Source: Clostridia bacterium
GTDB lineage: Bacteria; Bacillota_A; Clostridia; Christensenellales; Aristaeellaceae
Direction of reading: 5' to 3'
NCBI GenBank assembly: GCA_017648805.1
Contig: JAGCIC010000076.1
Location: 1 to 20,404 of the forward strand
DNA: 20,404 nt
Shown: piece by piece, positions 14,485-20,404 of the stretch
How the letters are laid out: the number at the start of each line of letters is the position of its first letter
How positions within the stretch are numbered: the first letter of the stretch is position 1
Position numbers and translations under genes: made by a program
The notes under the pieces: model-generated
Seen by the model: only the letters and a program-made list of their open reading frames with translations
What the model was told of the DNA's origin: nothing
The model's database searches: none

Positions 14485-15630
14485 GTGGACAGGACGCTGC
14501 TGCTTGCCAGCGAAAACGGAAAAACCTGCGCCGCGCTCATAGAGGACGGCAGGCTGGTCCAGTTTATCCGGGAAGCCGACAGACCCGCGCCGGGCAGCGT
14601 ATACCTGGGCAGGGTCCAGCGAGTGCTGGAAGGGCTGGGCGGCGCGTTCGTTGACATAGGGCTCGGGAAAAACGGGCTTATAAGCGGGCAGAACGACCTG
14701 CCGAAGGCCGAGAACGGCGAGATATCCGTAAAGCAGGGCATGGAACTGCCCGTGCAGGTGATCAAGGCGCCCGGCGGCGATAAAGGCGCGCAATTGAGCT
14801 CGAATATACGCCTGGCGGGCCGGTGGGTCGTGCTGGCGCCGAATTCCCGGCATGTGGGGGTGTCCAAGCGCATTCCCGGCGAAGCCGACCGGGAGAGACT
14901 GAAGACGCTGGGAGAGAAGCTGCGCCCCGAAAACACGGGACTGATAATCAGGACCCAGGCTGCAAACGCGTCGGAAGAGGAACTGGCAGGAGAGATCGCT
15001 TATCTTGACTCCCTGTGGCGCAAAACGACGGCCAGAGCCCGGTGTATAAAGGCGCCCGCGCTGCTCTGGGACGGATCCGAGGCGCTGGCGGTAGCCGCGC
15101 GTGAGATCCCGCTCGATACCCAAACGCGGGTGATCGCCGGCGAAAAGGCGCTTCTGGAAGAGCTGGAAAACCGATACGGGGGAGAACTGCCTTGCAACTC
15201 GTGTGTGGAAGCAGGCGACATTCTGACCGTAAACAGGGTGCGCGCCCAGCTGGAAAATGCGAATAAGCGCCGGGTGAACCTGAAATGCGGTGGATATCTG
15301 GTGTTTGACGACACTGAAGCCATGCGGGTGATAGATGTGAACAGCGGCTTCTTCGCCGGCAAGGATGCAGAGGATACCGCGTTCAGGCTCAATCTTGAAG
15401 CGGCGGACGAGATCGCCGTACAAGCACGGCTGAGGAACATTACGGGAATAATCGTGGTCGATTTTGTGGATATGAGGAATAAGGCGCACAAAGACAGCGT
15501 GGAAGCGCGCTTAAGGCAGGCATTCGAGCATGACACGGGAAGGGTGACCATATATCCCCTCTCCCCGTTGGGACTGTGCGAGATGACCAGGTCCAGCCGT
15601 TTCGGCGCGGCATCGGTCGGAGAAGAATAA
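14485..15630 (+). CDS. rng: RNase E/G family ribonuclease, short form
   Basis: The 381-residue protein has an S1-like domain at about 37-118 (GSVYLGRVQRVLEGLGGAFV, DIGLGKNGLI). The RNase H-like and 5'-sensor regions lie in the middle. A DNase I-like catalytic domain holds D284 in VIDVNSGFF and D326 in VDFVDM, the two metal-binding aspartates. It cuts single-stranded RNA in rRNA maturation and mRNA decay. E. coli RNase G has 489 residues. This one stops after LCEMTRSSRFG, so the Zn-link motif (CPxC) and small domain that tetramerise RNase E are absent. There is no remnant downstream, because miaB starts 2 bp later; it looks like a natural short form. The start is GTG with GGAG upstream. Two other Cys (237, 240) sit mid-protein as CNSC. 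Confidence 0.92.
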   Translation: MDRTLLLASENGKTCAALIEDGRLVQFIREADRPAPGSVYLGRVQRVLEGLGGAFVDIGLGKNGLISGQNDLPKAENGEISVKQGMELPVQVIKAPGGDKGAQLSSNIRLAGRWVVLAPNSRHVGVSKRIPGEADRERLKTLGEKLRPENTGLIIRTQAANASEEELAGEIAYLDSLWRKTTARARCIKAPALLWDGSEALAVAAREIPLDTQTRVIAGEKALLEELENRYGGELPCNSCVEAGDILTVNRVRAQLENANKRRVNLKCGGYLVFDDTEAMRVIDVNSGFFAGKDAEDTAFRLNLEAADEIAVQARLRNITGIIVVDFVDMRNKAHKDSVEARLRQAFEHDTGRVTIYPLSPLGLCEMTRSSRFGAASVGEE

Positions 15631-15631
15631 G

Positions 15632-17014
15632 GTGGAAAAGGCAACGAACAACGCGGAAATAGCTCGTCAGCACGCATTCTGTGAGGAGATCGCGAGGCTG
15701 AGACTGAATAAAAAATACTTTATCGTCACCATGGGCTGCCAGATGAACGTCAGGGACAGCGAGACCCTGTGCGGCTGGCTGTCCCTGATGGGGTTTACAG
15801 AAGCCGACAGCCGTGAGGATGCGGACATAATCATATACAACACCTGCTGCGTGAGGGAAAATGCCGAGAATAAGGCGCTGGGCAACGTCATATGGCTGAA
15901 GGAGCTCAAAAAGGACAAGCCCGACCTCGTGATAGGCGTGTGCGGCTGCATGATGCAGGAAAAGGGCGTGGCGGAGGATCTTAAACGCAAGTACCCGTTT
16001 ATCGATCTGGTGTTCGGTACCCACAACGCTTCGAACTTCCCGGAATATTTGAGCCGCATTCTGCTGGGCGGTGAAAGAGTATTCGAGGTTTGGGACAGCC
16101 AGGGCAGCGTGACGGAGGGTCAGCCCGCAAAGCGCAGCTGCCGTTTCAGCGCGTTCGTGAACATAATGTACGGCTGCAACAACTTCTGCACCTACTGCAT
16201 AGTGCCTTACGTGAGAGGCAGGGAGCGGTCCAGACAGCCTGAAGACATACTTGAAGAGTGCGCCGGGCTGAAGGAAGCGGGGGTTAAGGAAATAACCCTG
16301 CTGGGTCAGAACGTCAACAGCTACATGGGAGGCGGGAACGCCTTTGCAGAGCTGCTCAAGCGGGTGGACGCGCTGGGGATAGAACGCATACGTTTCATGA
16401 CCAGCCATCCAAAGGACATTACCGACGAACTCATCTCCTGCTTCGGCAGCCTTAAGCACCTGTGCCCTCAGCTGCATCTTCCCATGCAGGCGGGCGACGA
16501 CGAAGTGCTTAAACGCATGAACCGTCATTACACAATAGACGCATACATGGACAAAGTGAGGCGCGTGAGAGAAGCGTGCCCCGAGATCGGCCTTACGACG
16601 GACATCATCGCGGGCTTCCCGGGGGAGACCCGTGCTCAGTTTGAGGGCACGTTAAGAGCGGTAGAACAAGCGCGGTTCGATTCGGCGTATACGTTTATAT
16701 ATTCGCCGAGGGCAGGCACCAAAGCCGCGGAATACCCGGATCCCGTACCGATGGAGGAGAAGACCGAGTGGCTTGAAGAGCTTATCGCGCTTCAGCTGGG
16801 AATAACCGCCCGCATGCTCAGGGAACAGATCGGCAGGACGTTCCCCGTGCTTGTGGAGAGTGTGTCGCTAAGGAGCGAAAGCACCGTGGGCGGCAAGACG
16901 CCGCGGGGACTTATGGTGAACTTCCCGGGCGGCAGGGAACTTATAGGCAAAACAGTGAACGTGAAGATAACGGACGCCGGCAAAAACACACTGAAAGGCG
17001 AGCTGGAGGCATAA
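15632..17014 (+). CDS. miaB: tRNA-2-methylthio-N6-dimethylallyladenosine synthase MiaB
   Basis: The 460 residues show the three-domain methylthiotransferase layout. In the N-terminal UPF0004 domain, C36 (GCQMNVRDSE), C72 (NTCCVRENAE) and C106 (GCMMQE) hold one 4Fe-4S cluster. The radical SAM domain has C182, C186 and C189 in GCNNFCTYCIVPYVRGRE. A C-terminal TRAM domain begins near 390. The GRERSRQP segment and LLGQNVNSY are diagnostic of MiaB rather than MtaB or RimO. It adds a methylthio group to i6A37 of tRNAs that read UNN codons. The start is GTG, with GGAGAAGAA upstream. The next gene starts directly after the stop codon. This miaB to YmcA-type gene order is conserved in Bacillus, where the neighbour's complex affects MiaB's Fe-S state. 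Confidence 0.97.
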   Translation: MEKATNNAEIARQHAFCEEIARLRLNKKYFIVTMGCQMNVRDSETLCGWLSLMGFTEADSREDADIIIYNTCCVRENAENKALGNVIWLKELKKDKPDLVIGVCGCMMQEKGVAEDLKRKYPFIDLVFGTHNASNFPEYLSRILLGGERVFEVWDSQGSVTEGQPAKRSCRFSAFVNIMYGCNNFCTYCIVPYVRGRERSRQPEDILEECAGLKEAGVKEITLLGQNVNSYMGGGNAFAELLKRVDALGIERIRFMTSHPKDITDELISCFGSLKHLCPQLHLPMQAGDDEVLKRMNRHYTIDAYMDKVRRVREACPEIGLTTDIIAGFPGETRAQFEGTLRAVEQARFDSAYTFIYSPRAGTKAAEYPDPVPMEEKTEWLEELIALQLGITARMLREQIGRTFPVLVESVSLRSESTVGGKTPRGLMVNFPGGRELIGKTVNVKITDAGKNTLKGELEA

Positions 17015-17425
17015 ATGAAAGAAGTTTTCAAAAAGACGCGGGAGCTCGCGGAAGCGCTGCTTGAGAGCGATGAGTATAAAGCCGTGAAGGCGGCGGAAGA
17101 CAAGGCGTTCGGCAACAAAGAAGCCGCGGACACCGTGGGCAGATATCTGGAAGCCAAAAAGCGGATGGAAGAGATAATGTCCGAAAACAGCAAAGACTGG
17201 GGCGAGGTGCAGCGCCTGACGGACGAAATAGACAAATGCACCAAGGAAATGGCCCGGATCGAGGACCTGGTGAACCTGCATGCCGCAAGGGACAGGTTTT
17301 CCGGGCTCATAAACGATATAAACAAGGTGCTGCAGCTCATTATTACGGGCGAGATCAGCGATGAAGACGGAGAGTGCACCGGTTCCTGCTCTACTTGCAA
17401 GGGCTGCTCCGCCAAGGTGAACTAA
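17015..17425 (+). CDS. YlbF/YmcA (RicA/RicF-like) protein with Cys-rich tail
   Basis: The 136 residues form mostly charged helices (1-110), as in the Com_YlbF family. The tail has four cysteines at 121, 125, 128 and 131 (CTGSCSTCKGC). In Bacillus, YmcA (RicA), YlbF (RicF) and YaaT (RicT) form a complex that binds Fe-S clusters through such cysteines. It promotes RNase Y-dependent mRNA processing, competence and biofilm formation, and ymcA lies next to miaB. Here the gene starts with no gap after miaB. The position suggests YmcA, but with only one family copy in view I cannot separate RicA from RicF. No enzyme motif is present, so a regulatory or scaffold role in RNA processing is likely. Confidence 0.85.
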   Translation: MKEVFKKTRELAEALLESDEYKAVKAAEDKAFGNKEAADTVGRYLEAKKRMEEIMSENSKDWGEVQRLTDEIDKCTKEMARIEDLVNLHAARDRFSGLINDINKVLQLIITGEISDEDGECTGSCSTCKGCSAKVN

Positions 17426-17443
17426 AGGATCAAAGGTGAAGAT

Positions 17444-20020
17444 ATGGCGCTCAGCTCCATGATGAGGCAGTACCTCGACATAAAGCAGAAGCACGAAAAC
17501 GAGATACTTATGTTCCGCGTGGGAGACTTTTACGAGATGTTCTTTGACGACGCCGTAAAAGTGTCACGGGAGCTGGAGCTTACCCTTACGGGCAAGGACT
17601 GCGGTCTTTCCGAGCGCGCGCCCATGTGCGGCGTGCCCTATCACGCGGTGGACGTGTACGTGGCAAGACTGATCGAAAAGGGCTACAAGGTGGCCATTTG
17701 TGACCAGCTGACCGATCCTGCCGAATCCAAGGGGCTGGTGGAAAGAGACGTCACCCGCATAATCACCGCAGGGACGCTTACCTCTCCGGACATGCTGACG
17801 GACAGGGAGCCCAATTACCTGCTGGCGGTGCATACAAAGGGCAAGGATGCCGCAATAGCTTATTGCGATGTATCCACAGGTGAGTTTTTTGCCGGGGAGC
17901 TTAAGCAGTGGGAGACTACGCTGGCCGACGAAGCTGCGCGCATATCCCCAAGGGAGCTTATCGCGCAGGATAACGATCTGATCAGGGAGATCTGCAGGCG
18001 TCAGGAGATCGCGTTTACTCCCGAGGAAGCCAAAGAAGGCGCGCAGGCAGCGTACGGCAAACTTGTCAGGGCGCAATTCGGGGTCGAAAAGGCGGGAAAT
18101 CTGCCCAAAACAGTAATAAACGCGGCGGGCATGCTGCTTAATTACCTTAATGAGACCCAGAAGACCGCGCTGACGCATATAAGCGACATAGGCGAATACC
18201 GCATAAGCAGGTACATGGTGCTGGACCAGAGCGCGATCACCAACCTGGAGCTGGTCAAGACCGCCCGCGGCGGCACCCGCAAGGGTTCGCTGCTGGGAGT
18301 CATAGACAAAACCATGAGCGCCATGGGAGCGCGGCTGCTTAAAAGCTGGACCGAGCAGCCCCTGCTCGACGAGGATGAGATAAACCACAGGCTGGACGCG
18401 GTGGAATACCTGACTCAGAACCCTATCCTGCTTGAGGACTTGCGGGATGCGTTCAAAGCCGTTACGGATATAGAAAGGCTGCTAAGCCGCATCGCGATCT
18501 CCAACGTCAATCCCCGTGACTGCCTGAGCCTGGCTTCCACGCTCCTAAGCGTGCCGGGCATCAAACAACTGCTCTCGCAGGCGGGCGGCCTGCTGGGAGA
18601 AGCCGCGGGCGACCTTGATCCTATCGAGGATATTTCCCGGCTGATACAGAACGCCATAAGCGAAGACGCGCCGGTGCTGATAAAGGACGGCGGCATATTC
18701 AAAAAGGGCTTCAATCCCAAACTGGATGAGTACAGGGAAGCCTCCCTGGACGGCAAGAACTGGATCGCCCGTCTGGAACAGCGGGAGAGGGAAGAGACGG
18801 GCATCAAGAACCTGAAGATCGCCTACAACCGGCTGTTCGGGTACTATATAGAGGTCACCAGGAGCTTTTATGACCTGGTGCCGATGCGCTACGTCAGAAA
18901 GCAGACTCTGGCCAACTGCGAACGCTTCACCACCCAGGAACTGAAGGATCTGGAAAACACCATACTGGGCGCCCAGGACAATTCCGTGAAGCTGGAATAC
19001 GAGCTGTTTTTGGCGGTGAGGGAGGAGCTTAAGGGGCGCCTTGAACGCATCAGGGCCACCGCGAACGCTCTTAAGACCATAGACTGCCTGCAGTCGCTGG
19101 CAAAGTGCGCGCTGGCGGGAGGCTACTCGCGTCCGACGCTGAACCGTGAGGGCAGGTACGAGATCAAAAACGGCCGCCATCCCGTGGTGGAATGTGCAAT
19201 GGGGCGCGGTGAATATGTGCCCAACGACCTTACGCTGAACGCCGAAGGCCGCGTGATGATCATCACGGGTCCCAACATGGCAGGCAAATCCACTTTCATG
19301 CGACAGAACGCGCTGATCGTGCTTCTGGCGCAGATGGGCTCCTTCGTGCCCGCAGACAGCGCGGATATTTCCATTACGGACAGGATCTTCACCCGCATCG
19401 GTGCCAACGACGATCTGTACGGGGGCCGCTCAACATTTATGGTGGAGATGGAGGAGATGAGCGTTATACTCAAGCACGCGACCTCACGCTCGCTGGTAAT
19501 ATTGGACGAAGTGGGCAGAGGCACTTCCACGTTCGACGGACTGAGCATCGCCTGGGCGTCTGTGGAATATCTGGCCGGAGAAAAATGCATGGCCAGGACA
19601 CTGTTCGCCACTCACTATCACGAGCTGAGCGTGCTGGAAGGCAAACTGGAAGGTGTGGTCAATTACCGCGTCACCGCTACGGAGAGGGGAGAGGATGTCA
19701 TCTTCCTGCGCAAGGTGGTGCCCGGCGGCGAAGACAAGAGCTACGGGATTGCCGTTGCGAAGCTGGCGGGACTGCCCAAAGGCATCGTGGCCCGGGCGCG
19801 CCAGATAATGGCGAGGCTGGAAGTGGACGACGAGATCAACGGCTCGCTGGGCGAAAAGATTATCTCCAGGAAACGCGGGGCGGATATGCAGCTGTCCCTG
19901 GACAATCTGGGGCCGGTCGAACTGGTGGACGAGATAAAGGCGATGGATGTGATGAGCATGTCTCCCATAGATGCGCTCAACACCTTGTATACCCTAAGCG
20001 AAAAAGCGCGGAGGCTGTAG
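17444..20020 (+). CDS. mutS: DNA mismatch repair protein MutS
   Basis: The 858-residue length is standard. The mismatch-reading Phe-x-Glu is F29-x-E31 in GDFYEMF. Domain I follows with CGVPYHAVDVYV; the connector, lever (about 260-560) and clamp domains are complete. The ATPase has Walker A GPNMAGKST near 608-616, Walker B LVILDEVGRGTSTFDG near 683-698, and the signature FATHYHEL. MutS detects mispairs and loops and recruits MutL. The segment written EQVEDP in most homologues reads CDQLTDPAES here, a mild divergence. The gene follows the YlbF/YmcA-type gene by 18 bp, the largest gap in the operon. The ribosome site is AGGTGAAG before ATG 17444. The cotE gene found here in Bacillus is absent. 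Confidence 0.98.
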   Translation: MALSSMMRQYLDIKQKHENEILMFRVGDFYEMFFDDAVKVSRELELTLTGKDCGLSERAPMCGVPYHAVDVYVARLIEKGYKVAICDQLTDPAESKGLVERDVTRIITAGTLTSPDMLTDREPNYLLAVHTKGKDAAIAYCDVSTGEFFAGELKQWETTLADEAARISPRELIAQDNDLIREICRRQEIAFTPEEAKEGAQAAYGKLVRAQFGVEKAGNLPKTVINAAGMLLNYLNETQKTALTHISDIGEYRISRYMVLDQSAITNLELVKTARGGTRKGSLLGVIDKTMSAMGARLLKSWTEQPLLDEDEINHRLDAVEYLTQNPILLEDLRDAFKAVTDIERLLSRIAISNVNPRDCLSLASTLLSVPGIKQLLSQAGGLLGEAAGDLDPIEDISRLIQNAISEDAPVLIKDGGIFKKGFNPKLDEYREASLDGKNWIARLEQREREETGIKNLKIAYNRLFGYYIEVTRSFYDLVPMRYVRKQTLANCERFTTQELKDLENTILGAQDNSVKLEYELFLAVREELKGRLERIRATANALKTIDCLQSLAKCALAGGYSRPTLNREGRYEIKNGRHPVVECAMGRGEYVPNDLTLNAEGRVMIITGPNMAGKSTFMRQNALIVLLAQMGSFVPADSADISITDRIFTRIGANDDLYGGRSTFMVEMEEMSVILKHATSRSLVILDEVGRGTSTFDGLSIAWASVEYLAGEKCMARTLFATHYHELSVLEGKLEGVVNYRVTATERGEDVIFLRKVVPGGEDKSYGIAVAKLAGLPKGIVARARQIMARLEVDDEINGSLGEKIISRKRGADMQLSLDNLGPVELVDEIKAMDVMSMSPIDALNTLYTLSEKARRL

Positions 20021-20404
20021 ATGGCTATACGGCTGCTGGACAGGGACACGATAGAAAAAATCACAGCGGGCGAGGTCGTGGAACGGCCTTATTCCGTTGT
20101 CAAGGAAATTGTCGAGAACTCCATTGACGCGGGAGCGACCAGTATAAACGTGGAGATAAGGGAAGGCGGAAGCGAGCTGATAAGGGTCAGCGACAACGGC
20201 TGCGGTATAAACGCGGGAGAAGTAAAACTGGCGCTCCAGTCTCATGCCACAAGCAAGCTTACCAACGCGGACGAGCTGCCGAGCGTGGCAACGATGGGCT
20301 TTCGCGGTGAGGCACTGCCTTCCATAGCCGCGGTTAGCAAGCTGACCATCGTGACCAAGACGCGCGACGCACAAAGCGGCATACGCCTGGTGTGCGAAGG
20401 CGGA
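20021..20404 (+). CDS. mutL: DNA mismatch repair protein MutL, N-terminal part (runs off the window)
   Basis: I translated 128 codons from the ATG that directly follows the mutS stop. GGAGG lies 6 nt upstream, inside the end of mutS. The GHKL ATPase motifs are all present. Motif I is KEIVENSIDAGA near 28-39, where the Asn and Glu bind Mg-ATP. Motif II is DNGCGI near 58-63. Motif III is GFRGEAL near 92-98. MutL couples MutS recognition to strand removal. In Bacillota it carries its own endonuclease in the C-terminal half, which is outside this window. Eight of the twelve Ile codons visible are ATA. Adjacency to mutS with no gap suggests coupled translation. Confidence 0.97.
   Translation, partial: MAIRLLDRDTIEKITAGEVVERPYSVVKEIVENSIDAGATSINVEIREGGSELIRVSDNGCGINAGEVKLALQSHATSKLTNADELPSVATMGFRGEALPSIAAVSKLTIVTKTRDAQSGIRLVCEGG

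Noticed and set aside
15600..15660. Frameshift as the cause of the short RNase G
   Set aside because: No Zn-link or small-domain remnant is seen in other frames before miaB starts, so a natural short form fits better than a broken gene.
15440..16528. 362-codon minus-strand frame opposite rng and miaB
   Set aside because: Shadow of two well-supported genes; it spans their junction and shows no domain or ribosome site.

Overview
The window looks like chromosomal housekeeping DNA from a GC-rich member of the Bacillota, most likely a clostridium-like anaerobe. Three things point there. The gene order miaB, YlbF/YmcA-type gene, mutS, mutL matches the Bacillus/Clostridium arrangement. The order rpsO, pnp, M16 peptidase is typical of Gram-positives. 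The DUF512, TIGR03960 and TIGR03936 proteins and an RNase E/G form a set common in clostridia. Genus and species cannot be read from the sequence. I saw no tRNA, rRNA, transposase, CRISPR array or phage gene.

Left half (1-5,939), all on the minus strand. From the edge inward, the first unit is a promoter near 1,420-1,448, a two-TM protein of unknown function, and an Hsp70/DnaK-like ATPase cut by the window edge and overlapping it by 19 bp. The second unit runs rpsO (S15), pnp (PNPase), an M16 zinc peptidase and a GNAT acetyltransferase. It carries structured RNA at three points: a possible S15-binding leader, a large nested palindrome just before pnp, and a hairpin between pnp and the peptidase.

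Centre (5,940-6,215): a divergent intergenic region of about 275 bp. It holds a minus-strand extended -10 promoter for rpsO, a good plus-strand -35/-10 pair, and a small inverted repeat.

Right half (6,216-20,404), all on the plus strand. Eleven genes follow one another with gaps of at most 18 bp and several overlaps, so they probably form one long operon: THUMP-type rRNA methyltransferase, GH127-like protein, L,D-transpeptidase, PDZ/radical-SAM DUF512 protein, TIGR03960 radical SAM protein, TIGR03936 protein, short RNase G, MiaB, YlbF/YmcA-family protein with a Cys-rich tail, MutS, and MutL (cut by the edge). The themes are RNA modification and decay, Fe-S/radical-SAM chemistry, cell-wall crosslinking and mismatch repair.

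Most of the window is ordinary conserved machinery. The least explained parts are the Hsp70-like/membrane-protein pair, a GH127-like protein that appears to have lost its family's metal-binding cysteines, the nested palindrome in the pnp leader, and the run of poorly understood radical SAM proteins.
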